Shown here: piece after piece, positions 1 through 11,560 of the stretch
Layout of the letters: every line of letters starts with the position of its first letter
Position numbering within the stretch: the stretch's first letter is position 1
Notes under the pieces: generated by a model
Told to the model about the DNA's origin: nothing
The model's database searches: none
What the model saw: the letters and a program-made list of their open reading frames with translations, nothing else
Assembly (NCBI GenBank): GCA_950295325.1
Contig: OX485804.1
Coordinates: 21,328,001-21,392,000, forward strand
Direction: 5' to 3'
Length of the DNA: 64,000 nt
Origin: Polytrichum commune
Lineage: Eukaryota; Streptophyta; Polytrichopsida; Polytrichales; Polytrichaceae
Position numbers and translations under genes: made by a program

Positions 1-402
1 GCATTGTCATATTAGCCAACATGTTTAATATTCCGCAGTCGTCCAATGTCCTCCAATGTTTAATAGTCCACGGGTGTTCACCCATGGAGTGTAGGCACAA
101 TCCTTTTGTCTTCCTTGATGGGATCCTCCATATTACAATTGATTGTTTGCCCGGTTTCATTGGAACACTTGGTTTGTGGTCCCTAAAACCTCTACGGGTA
201 TTCTCTCGTACAAAAAAAGCAATCATTGCGTTCCCATCACGTTCCCCACATTAAAATGAGCGGACCATTTGTCTCATTTTAGTTAATATCCCCATATTCC
301 TTTTTCTTTTCTTTTTAGTAACTTAAAATGTTGGAGAGAATGGACATGGGCTTAAGTTAGCAGCTATTGGCACCTTAATTTCATTTTGAACCCTAATTTC
401 AA
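1..402. other. AT-rich non-genic stretch
   Basis: I see no coding frame, RNA gene or repeat boundary here. The 77-codon open frame near the start has no recognisable motif and no splice context, so I do not call it a gene. The last eight bases (395-402, AATTTCAA) are the left target duplication of the MITE that follows. Confidence 0.6.
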
Positions 403-813
403 CACGGGTAGATCACTCCTTGTCAAATTGAACACCACGTGCGGACAAAGTTTGCTACCCCTATATTACATGCCATATATAATTTTAAAATTTATGATTT
501 TTTTTTCTACATATACATAACCATTGATAGTAACTTTTGAATAGTTTTCTGAAATTTTTAGTCATCTTTATTTTTTTTAGTAATTTTTTTAGTTCAATTC
601 TGTGTCATTCTAGTTAGAAACGGTATGTTTTATGAAAAAAACAAATCATCAAATTTCGTTATCATTTTTAAGTATGTCATAGGTACTGTGTATATCTACT
701 CATGAAAAAAAATTGATAAAATTTTGACCCATTTTGGTGGTGCAACTTACCAAAAGAAGATTTTTTTTGGTCGCACGTGATGTTCAACTTGACTATGGAG
801 TGATCTACCCGTG
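403..813. mobile_element. hAT-like MITE, 411 bp, 8 bp target duplication
   Basis: Non-autonomous DNA transposon. The left end starts CACGGGTAGATCACTCC and the right end is its reverse complement. The similarity continues inward for about 45 bp, including TTGAACA and CACGTGCG, with a few mismatches. It is flanked by a perfect 8 bp duplication AATTTCAA (395-402 and 814-821). An 8 bp duplication with termini starting CA is typical of hAT elements (established knowledge); the family assignment is inference. The interior is AT-rich with long T runs and has no coding capacity. Confidence 0.85.
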
Positions 814-821
814 AATTTCAA

Positions 822-1536
822 TTACATTTGGAAATGTGGTATACTTAGATAATGACATATTCTGAAAATACAAGACACTATATTAACCAATTTGACTAGA
901 ATGTAGTTCGAGAATAAAATGCATAATAATCAAACAATTATTGAACACATTATTATTTGGTTATGAAAAAGCAATTTACTTATTGATAGAATCATTTAGA
1001 AGGCACATTGTGATCAATAGTTTTGACTCACCACAACCTTGGTGGGCAGCTCTTGTACATGTACCTCTATTCGATAAAAATTCTGTTTTTAAAATGTCAT
1101 TATGTATCAATGTGTTTCACTAAATTGTGTTTGGAAGCCCACAATGGACCATGCCTGTGTGAGGAATAAGTGCTTTGTTTTCCACTTGAGTAGGTACTAC
1201 ACTAAATATGATATTTAGTGTCACCAATTCAAATTGTCTTGCGCAGTACCAATTGTAAGCCACAGTGTAGTGTCACCAACACGAAATGTTAACCCAACAT
1301 TGTTTGTCATTCCTTTAAAAAAAAATTGGGTGATTACAGATTTACAGTGTTGCCATTACTGCCACTTACCAAGTGGTTTTTCATCCAAATTTCAATCATC
1401 CGTGATAATGCTTCATCACAAGTTGTTGACATTAGAAGGTAGGATTTTTGCCAATGGATGAAGTCATCCATCATCCATGACAATATTTGTTCACTTATTC
1501 ATAAGAAGTGTCATTGGAAACGTTACCATATGACAC
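822..1536. other. AT-rich non-genic stretch
   Basis: No supported gene. The two short open frames here (941-1123 and 1234-1461) have no motif, no homologue elsewhere in the window and no splice signals that would rescue them. I see only AT-rich DNA up to the TAA target of the next MITE. Confidence 0.55.
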
Positions 1537-1539
1537 TAA

Positions 1540-2057
1540 TGCCCCCTCCCCACCTGACTTCAACGAAGCCTAAAAGTTGGTTCTAAAAACACGGCCTCCA
1601 CACCATTGACATTATCTAGTGCCAAGCCTAGTTGGCAAATGATGTGGCATGGCTTAAAAGTGGAGGTTTTAAGCCCCAAGCACCGACTCTCCCATCAGTA
1701 CCTAGACATGAGGCAAGAATATAGGACTCTTAAAAGTGTCGCCTCCCGCCCTTGTGATTGGTTGCTTTTAGTCTTAGTTATGAGGGCACGAGGAGCTCCA
1801 TTAACAAAAAACCGATGATAAGATAGATGAGTAGTAAGGGATTTGGGGATGGGACCTAAACTATCCAACATTCATTACTTGGTAGATAAAACTATGAACA
1901 AGTTTGAAAGCTACTTAACTAACACCTACTTGAAAATCTCCAGAGCAAGTTCTTGTAGGTGCATTGGGATAGCTAGATGCCTCCCCTATAACTGAGGGAG
2001 CTTTATCCTGGTTTCAGGAGAGACTTTGATTATTTGGCAAAGTCAGGTGGGGAGGCA
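1540..2057. mobile_element. Tourist-like MITE, copy 1 (TGCCCCC termini)
   Basis: About 518 bp element with inverted ends TGCCCCCTCCCCACCTGACTT and a slightly shortened right end. It is flanked by TAA at 1537-1539 and 2058-2060. Two other full copies lie at 2127-2647 and 40800-42080, sharing a conserved body (the block with GCCAAGCCTAGTTGGCAAAT near the left end, CGAGGAGCTCCATTAAC in the middle). A 3 bp TWA target suggests the PIF/Harbinger group, although these termini are unusual for it. No protein is encoded. Confidence 0.8.
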
Positions 2058-2118
2058 TAATGCCCCCTCCCCACCTAACTTTACCAAATAACCAAAGTCT
2101 CTCCTGAAACCCGGGTAT
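2010..2118. repeat. Head-to-head MITE ends forming a hairpin
   Basis: The right end of MITE copy 1 (about 2010-2057) is followed immediately by a truncated, oppositely oriented end of the same family (2061-2118). Left and right strands are nearly perfect reverse complements: the block TCAGGAGAGACTTTG pairs with CAAAGTCTCTCCTGA about 60 bp later. This indicates insertion of one copy beside or into another, followed by truncation. Confidence 0.75.
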
Positions 2119-2126
2119 GATATTTA

Positions 2127-2647
2127 TGCCCCCTCCCCACTTGACTTTAGCTAAGACTAAAAGATGGCTCGAACAACCCGGCCTTCACATCATCGACATT
2201 ATGTAGTGCCAAGCCTAGTTGGCAAATGATGTGGCATGGCTTAAAAGTGGAGGTTTTAAGCCTCAAGCACCGACCCTCCCATTGGTACCTAAACATGAGG
2301 CAAGAATATAGGAGCTTTAAAAGTGTCACCTCCCGCCCTTGTGATTGGTTGCTTTTTAGTCTTAGCTATGAGGGCACGAGGAGCTTCATTAACAAAAACC
2401 GATGGTAAGATAGGTGAGTAGTAAGGCATTTGGAGATGGGACAAAAACTACCCAACATTCATTGCTTGGTAGATAGAGCAATGAACATGTGTGAAAGCTA
2501 CTTAACTAACACCTACTTGAAAATCTCCGGAGCAAGTTCTTGTAGGTGCATTGGGATAGCCGGATGCCTCTGTTATTACCGAGGGAGCTTTACCCAATTT
2601 TTAGGAAATACTTTTGGTCTTAGCTAAAGTCAGGTGGGAAGGGGGCA
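2127..2647. mobile_element. Tourist-like MITE, copy 2 (TGCCCCC termini)
   Basis: 521 bp element with ends TGCCCCCTCCCCACTTGAC and its complement, flanked by TTA at 2124-2126 and 2648-2650. The body matches copy 1 in the same orientation over its whole length with scattered substitutions. The short open frames inside it are shadows of the repeat; the same frames differ between copies. Confidence 0.85.
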
Positions 2648-2650
2648 TTA

Positions 2651-4165
2651 GTGTAATATCTCCTCAGAGGTACATTCGAAGGTTGCATTGCATTCTACTC
2701 GAGTCATTAAACTATTCTAGAGGAATGCATCTTCTCTGATGTTTGACCATTATCAACTAGAACACAACCAAAATGGACACAAAGATGAGCTAAAGACTTA
2801 CGTATAATTAAGTGGACGTGATTGAACAATGCAGAGACTAATTTCAGTTTTTCCAAAAAATACTCAAACCTGTTGATTACATCATTGTTTCACTACGAGT
2901 GCTCTAGTCCACAACCTCTTGAGGATTCTGTTTGACATAGGTGAGAAGACAACTTTCCTTTTGATAAGTGGAAACTGGATGGTATGTCCAGGAAGAGGTC
3001 CAGGAGGAGGACTGGGCCAAAGAAGGTTCCAGGTGATGCAACATCTAGCAAGGCAACCTTCGCGACATGGGTGAAAGATGAAAGAAGTATGACTGATATC
3101 ACAAGACTCAATAAGCACATTAGTAGTGGTAGTTTGCAAGCGCTTTCACAGCTCAAAATAATCAACTAAGGGCATAGGGCAACTAGGAATTGACATTGAA
3201 GACAAGGCAAGAAGATGGAGGCATCAAGATATACGCACACCATCGTTTTTAGCTTCTCCTGCACATTGACTGCACAACTTGTCCATGCTTAAGCTTACAC
3301 ATATTAAAATCCTTGTTGGAAAATCAGACTTCCCCAAAGTACATTTGCATCCTGATTTGTCTGGTAAGCAAGATTGCAATGGCGATTGAGGCAGTTTGTT
3401 TTGAAGCAGAGATGCCTTAGTCTATTTTTCTGGCTTGATAGGGGCTCGAAAGCTAACTTAGTAATCTGTATTAGGGATGTATCACAAGCGAGGGTTGGTT
3501 GCATTAGCATTATTACCACTATTGGCATAATACACCACCTCACTCTCGCTGGTCCTTACAATCTCTAATGCAGACTAGTCAACCAAAGTCTTGCTTCAAC
3601 TCTAGCATACAATTGTCCATACATTCTTCATCAATCTCCACCAATATACAACCACCAGTACACTAGAGTCGTCTAGCCCATGAACCTCACAGACTAACAA
3701 CTGATAATGGTTTCTCACAATAAACTCCGTCACGACCACTGGGAGACTTGTAGCTTGCTCCATGTATGTTGTCGTCCAACCAAGAGCCGGACAGAATGGA
3801 GCATGCTTCAAGTTCTACACTTGTAAAAACTTGGAGAAAAGAAACTTACAAGAAAATCAGGCCAACCAACCCACACATCTATCGACACAGCAAGATGCCA
3901 ACGTTTAAACAGTAGACTAGAGTTGCACAAAATAGAGCATTGTTGCGTGACCACTGATTAAACTGAAGAGGCTTGCAATGGAGTTAAAGTCATTAACCAG
4001 CAGTAAACATCTCCATCGCAAGCAGAAGCTTATATCTATAATCCAACTGAAACCACATGAAGGAAATAAATTAGAGAGGCGAAAGGCCAGGGCGAAAGGC
4101 CATGAAGCACTCGAAATGTGAGCTTGGCATCGTCGAAAGAGCGTGACTCGGCAGCCTGTTGAGCT
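2651..4165. other. Low-repeat stretch with weak exon candidates only
   Basis: I find no repeat boundary here and no gene I can support fully. On the plus strand a frame from about 2951 to 3169 is rich in Lys/Arg then mixed, after a possible acceptor (CATAG), and ends in a normal stop. On the minus strand 3602-3811 is open for 69 codons. Neither has a recognisable domain. They may be exons of a gene in this region or chance. Confidence 0.3.
2951..3169 (+). CDS. Candidate terminal exon, unknown protein
   Basis: Open frame beginning after a TGA and a possible splice acceptor (GACATAG). It contains a basic cluster MSRKRSRRRTGPKK followed by VPGDATSSKATFATWVKDE and ends at a TAA. The basic stretch could be a nuclear localisation signal. 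No family is recognised and no partner exon is assigned. It is listed because composition and length are somewhat better than chance; it may be noise. Confidence 0.2.
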   Translation, partial: NFPFDKWKLDGMSRKRSRRRTGPKKVPGDATSSKATFATWVKDERSMTDITRLNKHISSGSLQALSQLKIIN

Positions 4166-4252
4166 CTAGAGGAAACAGACAAGAACCTTATGCAGCACCC
4201 AAAATGCTATATCTTTATCATCACTTGCCATCTTCTTTCCCTGCTTATCCAT
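4166..4252 (-). CDS. Candidate short first exon (MDKQGKK...)
   Basis: A minus-strand ATG at 4252 follows a pyrimidine-rich, leader-like stretch (about 4260-4440) and opens MDKQGKKMASDDKDIAFWV before a stop at 4166. A possible donor GGTTCTTG lies within the frame. This resembles a plant 5' leader plus first exon, but no following exon can be identified. Confidence 0.2.
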   Translation of the reverse strand: MDKQGKKMASDDKDIAFWVLHKVLVCFL

Positions 4253-4639
4253 TCTTGAAGCCACAGCCAAGATTGGTAGGTGGGGCAAGAAGTGGCAAGT
4301 GATGGTAAAGAAAGAGCAAGAGACAATCCTCTCAACTTGATGAGCTCGAATTGTGATAGAGGAAGACGTTGAGGAGTGGGAGTGAGGAGCACACTTAAGT
4401 AGGTCAAGAAGGGGGAGAAGAGGGAAATCACACGCTTCTGCCACTGCTACATGTGTCATTCGTTGCATATTCAACCAATTTCATTCTAATTTCTGAAGAA
4501 AAATGATAATTCAGTTAGGTGGTTGTGAGTCATAAGTTAGGTCTCGTCATACAAATTCAATAAAATCCATGGCTTCCGAGGCTAAGTGCCGAGAATTTGT
4601 GGTGGGTTATCGGATCACTGAGGTGGAGTTGAAGACCGA

Positions 4640-5030
4640 GTACATTCCTCAATAAGGAAAGAATAGTAAAAAACAAATATCAACTTGGGTAAAACTCATT
4701 AGAGCATTGGTGTGGTGGAAAGGAGCTTAAGTCTAGATTGATTACTTGTTCTTTACTCTTCAATGATGTATCAATTCACCACTTTGTTTCCCTACTTGAC
4801 GAATCAATCAAATGAACTCAACATTTCTACACCTCTTTCTAGGGCGGCTGCTTAGGAGCTCCCTTTGGCAGCACAATAGTGGAAATTGATAGTCATCCGT
4901 GGCCGTGAGACGCCCTTGAGGGCCCCGCCTCCCCTCCAAGTGGGTAGGTTGTTCATTGTTTAATTCTGTCTTGGCGTTGCCGATTGGCTTTCCGTCTTAT
5001 ATAAATAACAAATAACAAATAACAAATACA
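4640..5030 (+). mobile_element. Possible LINE/SINE 3' end with AAATAAC-repeat tail
   Basis: A GC-richer stretch (about 4840-4995) ends in a tail of ATAAATAAC-type tandem repeats (4999-5030). A simple-repeat tail after a GC-rich body is typical of the 3' end of a non-LTR retrotransposon or a SINE (established). I cannot define the 5' end or a target duplication, so class and limits are inference. Confidence 0.35.
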
Positions 5031-5036
5031 TTGAAG

Positions 5037-7690
5037 GTCGTCGTCATATGGTGACACTCCCTTTTAGATGGTTGTTGAGGCTTAGCAGAATTTTAATTTT
5101 GAAGATTGCTAAGTTAACCTCATAAGCAAGTTGACCATATCAAGCGAGTTGCAGTATTTAATCTATTTCACAGTTCATCACTTCAACAGAAGCATGCTTG
5201 GTTTTGGGGGGTGGTAAATCCCTGGGTAATGGATGTCACTTCCCTAATAACAGTTCAACCTCTACAGCCTAGTATCAAAACAAATTGATAGAGGGAGGTT
5301 GTGATAAAAAGATGTGAATTCCTCTATAAAGCATCCCTGTATTTGTAAGGAAATCATACTGGACTGCCATGGCCATTGCGAAGCAAGGTGTACCAAAGCT
5401 ATTCCCTTCAATCAAGGAGAACCCTTTCCATTCATGATTTGTATGGGCTTTGTGCGCTCACCTGCGAATCTTTTGAGTGTGGAGTTACTTATTCACCCAT
5501 TGCAACGAAGATAAGGTGTGCAGATATCACAATATTATAGGTCTCAGCGAAAGTACATATTTACAATGGTCCTGAAGGATGTCATTGCAAAATATCTTGA
5601 TACGTAAGAGCCCAGTTTATATCCACCACGTTCATGCATGCAAAAAAGTTCTGCAACTGAACAGGCTCGCCATCCACGACAACTTCACCATGTTATATGC
5701 ATTCATCTGTTCAGAGATACTGCAGGTCGCGATTGCTCTTTCCTTGTCCACAATCTTTGATTATTTACTAAGTTCCAAAAATGGGCATTTGTTTGTAACA
5801 GGAGATTGCCAAGATGATGAATTTGGGTTCCTTGAGTGGTTGTTTACGATGAGACTGTACATCAGACCATTCTTGCGAAGTACCGATTAGAAGGAAATTC
5901 TGGTACCGCAATTCCTCTGCACCTGAATCTCCCAAGCAACCCTATCTCTTACGTTTCTCCAAGTAACTGACACTATTGATGCCCTCTCAAAACATATCAA
6001 AGCTTGCAGGCAGTCAATTCCAAGTCTTTTAAATGTCTAAGTCACAGATCCACGTTCACCAACAATTGAGGATTGAGTACCTGCCAGCTTGGGAGAGAGC
6101 ACACCTTTCTGCCTGGCTTCTGAAGAATTTCTGGAGGTTTCAGCCAAAGTGAGCATGGCAGGGGGCACAAACTTGGGAAAATGATGAATGTATGCTGAAA
6201 CTCATTGGTCAAATGGTTTTATATATTTCTAAAGTACCTCTGATGAAAACATTGAAGTGGAAATCTGTTTGATTTCTGAATGTGGAAGACTCATATTCAT
6301 ATTCTCAAGCTACCTATTCAGATATATTGCTGAACAATGGGTATAATAGCTCTCTTGTGAATTACAAACCCGTACAAATAGTGCACGGTTTGCAACTCAG
6401 TTGAGTGTTGTACAGTTTGGCTCATGGATGTCTGTAACCTTGCAAGTGTTCCCTGCCATCGTTCCACAAGTGCTTGTAATGTTAAAACTTTGTCCAAGAA
6501 TGGGCCCACCTCTTAGTTTGCAGATGCAATTGACTTGTCACCTGTTATGGGAGTTGTGCTCAACTGCAATCAAATCAATCAATCAATGAAATCTCAGTCT
6601 CTTTGCACACTTCAAACTGAGGAACCATATGAATTTACATATTCCAATCACGTTTGAATGCATGTTCTTCTGACATGCATTCGTTATACTCAAGCCCTCC
6701 CCACTCCGTGAACAACTTTAATTTAAGCTCAGTAACAATCAGACAACTCTGAAAGGATGCATGTACCTGCTCAGTGAAGCCTATTCATGCATTTCTATCA
6801 TGGAGCTCGTTCATTACCTTCATCAAATGAGTATACATTTTCTGGACAACCAATCTAAGTGATGACTCCCATGATTTCATCGATTCAAAAGCCACTAAGA
6901 TATTTCTGCTTCTCAGAAGCTCACAAAATCCTGAAGCCTTGAAAGATCTTGGACATGTATGTAGGGTACTCTAAGTTCCACCGAATGTTCCCTAGTACAG
7001 CCTCATCTGTGCTGCAGAGTTCATGAGCAATTTCACACTACAAGGGTGAAAAAACTGCTTCTTATGCCTTAAAATGATTCTAAGGGAGGTAAAACTATAG
7101 TTGACAGGCTTAAGGTGCTTGACCATCATCACTGAAAGCTGGTTACATAAGACAAGAAAGCGACTATTCCTGTAAACTACATTGAATCTTTGACAAAAGC
7201 ATAAGATGGGTACAGCATAAGATGGGAAAAGATTTATGCCCTCCAAACCTTTCATCCATAAATCCCAACAAAATAACAATACAAATTTGAGAACTCCTTG
7301 CAGCAACACTATCTTGCATGTACAAAAACTCGAAGTGAGATCACAAAAGAAGTTCTGTTTATTTCAAGTGGGATTCAAAATAGTCCGACAAACAGGATCC
7401 ATTCAGTTTCATTGAACGGTTAGATACTCCACCACTACTCAGCCTAAGAGACACAATATAAGACGTAGTGAGGATTTCTTCGAGCCTAAATTCAGATCAA
7501 GCAGATATTCCACATTCTATGTGATGATTTCGGCAAGCGCATTAGTTGCAAAAGATAGCTCGGAGGAAGTAGACAGAGGACGCAAGAAGAGAGAACTTTC
7601 TGGCCAAGCCACCTCAGTAAAAGGCATTTGAAGCCATTACAGAAATATGAAGAACGAAACATGTACTTGACTATGGTGGCGGAGTAGAGG
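5037..7690. other. No supported gene in this stretch
   Basis: Several short open frames occur on both strands (for example 5579-5890 plus and 6992-7309 minus). None has a recognisable motif, consistent splice sites or a conserved copy elsewhere. The part next to 7700 may be 3' untranslated DNA of the minus-strand gene at 7700-8461. Confidence 0.4.
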
Positions 7691-7699
7691 TTTGGCCTT

Positions 7700-8461
7700 T
7701 AACGCAAGTGTCCGTCTGGCTGGAGATACGACTTCAGGAATGCAATCTTTTTGGCCCGAATTTTTTGAGGAGTGCCAGGTTCCTCTTGTGATGGTCGTGG
7801 TGGAGATGGCCCCTCAGAGAGGTCACGCAGCAGGTCTCCAATAGTATGTATAGGGGCTCCAGGAGCACACCAGTCATTGCCTGCACTCTAAAACATAATC
7901 ATCAATATAAGCCTTGCAAAGGATGAACTTTGATAGCTCAGGATTCGATGGCTGAAATACTATATAAAGGGTAGGACTCGAATGATTAATTAACCAAATC
8001 CTGCAAGTCAAGAGAATGATCTTACTAATATGAACCCACATGATGCTCCATCAGCGATCCTTAGGGTCAATATTAAATTGATCAGTGCAAATTATAACGC
8101 AGCACAAAGTAACCCCCAATCTATTTCACTCGTCTCCTTTGATAAGTTCATATTGCACCAAGAGCAGATCCTCTAGAAGAACGTACACTCAAACATAGGC
8201 ATCAAATATTAAAGAGACTATAAAGCAGATTGGAGAAGGACAGCAAGGTTGATACACCGTTTGAAATTTCTCGAAGCATTCCTCGAACTCTTTCTTGACT
8301 TCCCTCCTGCACAAACTGCAGCAGCTAGCTCCTCGGTGTCAAGTTGTCTCTCGAGTCGTTTTTGTAACTTGGCGTTTTCTTCATCATTTGATTCTGTTGC
8401 ACCGCCATAGACAGTTTCCTTCTCTACACTTTCCTGTGACATGACTATTGTGTCCAAAAGG
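7700..8461 (-). CDS. 3' end of a spliced gene, unknown nuclear-type protein
   Basis: Two exons fit together. The upstream exon (8461 down to 8258) follows an acceptor GTGTACAG and reads LLDTIVMSQESVEKETVYGG, then an acidic/charged segment, then KSRKSSRNASRNFK, ending at donor CG/GTGTAT. The last exon (7885 down to 7700) starts after acceptor TTTTAGAG and continues in frame as AGNDWCAPGAPIHTIGDLLR, then a Pro/Ser/Glu linker and KIRAKKIAFLKSYLQPDGHLR minus its final residue, then TAA. The joined frame has no internal stop. The Ser/Lys/Arg-rich patch suggests a nuclear or chromatin protein, but I do not recognise the family. Upstream exons are probably beyond 8461 and are not resolved. Confidence 0.55.
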
Positions 8462-8577
8462 CTGTACACCAAAACTTAGGAAAAGTATTAGAGAGCCCGC
8501 TAGAACACAAAGACGGCACTTTGTATACTTATTTGCCATGGGATCTGCAATCCAATAATGCAAGTTTAGTTTCTCGG

Positions 8578-8945
8578 ATGGTTGCCGCCAAGTTCCGACA
8601 CTGTCGAAGTGGAACCCTGCCTACTAGCTTTCTTGCTGTCGAACCGCTGGCCATCTATATTGCGCAAGGATGGCCGCCCACTTACTACTAATACCTTCCA
8701 CGAGCACTCACACAACATCGACAACTCGAAGACCACCGTCACATGCCGCATTACTAAGGCAAGAAACATATGACGGTTGTCTTCGAATCGCTGATGCACA
8801 TGAATGCTAGTGGGAAGTACTAATTGATAAGTGGACAACCATTCTTGAGCAACATAGATGGCCGGCGGTTGACGAAACCAGTGATGAGGGCATGAAACCG
8901 TGGCACCACTTCGGCGTGGTTGGGACTTGGAGGGAACCATCGGAG
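8578..8945. repeat. Long inverted repeat, arms about 115 bp
   Basis: The stretch 8578-8690, reverse-complemented, aligns with 8822-8945 over its length. Well matched blocks include AAGTGGGCGGCCATCCTTGC against AAGTGGACAACCATTCTTGA, ATAGATGGCC in both, and CCACTTCG plus ACTTGG near the far end. About 130 bp separate the arms. The arms are diverged (roughly a quarter of bases differ by eye). It could be a fold-back element or an inverted gene-fragment duplication. Transcription through it would give a long hairpin RNA. Confidence 0.7.
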
Positions 8946-9458
8946 GGACTCTTGCAAATTATGGGATTGCAAATCCCAGAGCCATAAATATACAGGGTTG
9001 CGTCGTTGTGTTCCAACGGGGGTTCGAAAGACATCTCCACTTTCATGATCATCAGCGGCATTGCGTAATCCAATCCACTGGCATGCACGCAGTTGCTTCT
9101 GGATGTGTGCCGGCCTTGCGGAGCACCCCACGATCAACCAGCACAGATGCACCAAAACACTGCTCGCAGTCATGATGCTCACGAAAGAGAGGCTGCAAGA
9201 AACCCGCGCCACTTCCACGAATCTGCTCTTGAACTCCCAAAACTGTCAATGAATCAGAATCAACTCCGAAACTTGTAAAATCCGCTGCACTACAGAAACT
9301 GCTAGTCCAACTAATTGAGGTGCACACAACTATGGAAGTCGGGCTGTGAATCGTGACCAAGAGTGAGCCGCTTGCTGTGCTGATGGATTGGTGTGAGGTT
9401 GGTGGGTGAGTGTGTGCATCTTATAAGGAAGAGGAGCCTGAGGAGCTGGGCAGATGAA
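8946..9458 (-). other. Possible 5' exon region of a minus-strand gene
   Basis: Two overlapping minus-strand frames are open here (9360 to 9052 and 9218 to 8820) with moderate GC and no motif. A TTATAA element sits near 9421 on the minus strand, upstream of a CA-rich leader. This could be the promoter and first exon of the gene ending at 7700, but I could not connect the exons. Confidence 0.25.
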
Positions 9459-9463
9459 GGGGG

Positions 9464-9493
9464 GGATGGATGGATGGATGGATGGATGGATCC
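9464..9493. repeat. GGAT microsatellite
   Basis: Seven or more tandem GGAT units after a run of seven G. Simple sequence repeat; no further role visible. Confidence 0.9.
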
Positions 9494-9711
9494 CAAGTGC
9501 ATAACTTAGGCTGTTTCATCCGATGCATGAGCTTCCCTGCAATGGTATAGGCTGGCAAAGAGACAAAGACCTCTCATTGTTTCCAGCTTCCATGGTGACT
9601 AGGAAAATGATGTGGAATTTATCAGAAATGATCCCTGCATAAGTGACATCTTATAAAAAATCCCCACATATAGAAGGATTTCCTTCAACTTTGATTGTTG
9701 TATGTTTCCTA

Positions 9712-9850
9712 TCCATTGTTTTTATGTAACTTCACGGAAATCTGCAAAGAGAATCGGCCTCATCTTCTATTAATGCAAGAATCATTGTTTTTGTGTAACT
9801 TCACGGAAATCTGCAAAGAGAATTGGCCTCATCTTCTATTACAGCAAGAA
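9712..9850. repeat. Tandem duplication, 69 bp unit x2
   Basis: Two adjacent units begin CATTGTTTTTATGTAACTTC at 9714 and CATTGTTTTTGTGTAACTTC at 9783 and match almost completely (a few substitutions, including ATCGG versus ATTGG). A recent local duplication. The open frame across it is a consequence of the unit length being a multiple of three. Confidence 0.9.
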
Positions 9851-10805
9851 TTTATGTTTGTGAGGTGTGCGACAAATCTTCTCACTCAGTCGGATCAATG
9901 GCATGAGCGGTTGTGATTGGGCTAAGACTTCGTTGTCCTCCATTTACATGAGCTGGAGAATGTTTGTAGCCATCTAATGTATCATACATATTTTTAATGC
10001 ATACAGGTGCAAAATTCGAGTTGAGTTTCCAGTGCGATTGCAGATTTGAAATCTCAAAGTCACGTTCAAACATAAAATTGTGACAAAGTGGGTTGTAGCT
10101 GGAAAATACATACATAGTGGTTACTACAAAACATGCATTAAACACACCTGTGGCATACCTTCAGTCCCCAGGGCAGCAACATACCTTTCATTCTTGTTTA
10201 TTAGTCTTCTTCTTTCTCACAAATCTTATTCTCAAAGTGAATTTAATATTGTTGCAAAAGAGCTCAAAAAGACGAATGCAATAATGGATTTTCACAACAC
10301 CTTACCGAACAAGGATTTTACACCTAGCACAAATTGACAACTATGTGAAAGGCATCATGGGGTCTATCTCATTGAGAAACCCGTGACAACCCAATACTAT
10401 CAAAAATTACATTCGATGATCACAAGAAGGCTTCTCTTGCTATTCCATATCTAGGGGAAGAAAATACATTACATTCACCTCAAGGATATTCTCAAATACG
10501 GATGTGAATTGTACTAGAAGCAGCCATTGACACCACAACAATGCAAGATCATCGTTGCTAACTGCACCTTGAATTAAGGACTAGACATTGAAACTAGATG
10601 ATGTTCAACTATCCCTATCTCTAGAGATAATAGGTGATGTCACTTATCATAGTAGGTGATGTCACTTATCATAATCACTACTTGAGAATTTAGTATTAGG
10701 GAATCCCAAGTCTTTCTTTCAATTGGACCATAAACTCAATATTATACTATCCCATGGAGGCTACTGCACTCCACAACTCACTCTAGGGAATTAGCTAGTT
10801 TAACA
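9851..10805. other. AT-rich stretch with one small tandem repeat
   Basis: No gene is supported. At about 10630-10672 a unit of about 22 bp (TAGGTGATGTCACTTATCAT) is repeated twice. The rest has no recognised structure. Confidence 0.5.
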
Positions 10806-11310
10806 TCATTCTAATGTACTTTTAGTTGCATTATTAACCTTTTTAGACTCTAGAATTGATTTAATTCATTTCTATTCTATGGTATCTTATTTGACATAGT
10901 TGACCCATATATACCGCATCAAAATATTGATGTTATAAAAATATAAGGAAATTTGGTATGCACGGGGTATGGGATATAATAAGGATTTTCACATAGCTTA
11001 TTAAATCAAATTTATTTGATTTATTATACTATGTATAGCTTATTATATCTTATTAAACCATATTTTTATAAATAATACTTCTACTGTCATAGCACTTTCA
11101 TGCTTTATTATGACTTTATTATAGGTTGTTGGTCCTTAATTTTTTGATAGCCTCGGTCCTCACTCATCCCTGCATGCTAAGCAAAGATGACAACAATTTG
11201 TCATGGCGTGTTTTGAGGTAGGGTGTAGAATGTTAGTGAGAGCATTCTCTTCCTCTACAGTCAAGAGCTTGTATATTAAATAATATGTAGACACAATTCC
11301 AGTTCCCATG

Positions 11311-11560
11311 AGCTCCATAGTGTTACAAGGTTATTGTTATGCAATGGGCTTGCAACTCCTACATTCACTTAGTACGTTGTGCATGCCTAGTTTATATGAG
11401 GATAAATTCGTATGTCACTCTACTAAAGAAATGGGCCAATGCATTCATGAAGGGGACTTGAGTGTGTGCAAACAAATAACTTGTTGATTTGTCCCTTACA
11501 TCCCCGGGTGGTAACTCTCCATATTATAAACCACTATGTATACTGGTTGTAATATTTTGG
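11311..11560 (+). pseudogene. Conserved frame of unknown nature (matches 38620-38868)
   Basis: The plus-strand frame around MSSIVLQ and LCMPSLYEDKFVCHST is present in both duplication copies. In copy B it stays open for 82 codons; in copy A it is broken by stops after the shared core. No domain is recognised. Conservation may simply reflect the duplication. Confidence 0.2.

Noticed and set aside
5579..5890. 103-codon plus-strand ORF as a gene
   Set aside because: No motif, no splice context and no conserved copy; length is within chance for this composition.
6992..7309. 105-codon minus-strand ORF as a gene
   Set aside because: Lies just downstream of a gene 3' end, with no motif or conservation.
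9695..9916. Duplicated peptide-coding gene (FLCNFTEICKEN repeat)
   Set aside because: The frame stays open only because the tandem unit is 69 bp; no start context, motif or other support.
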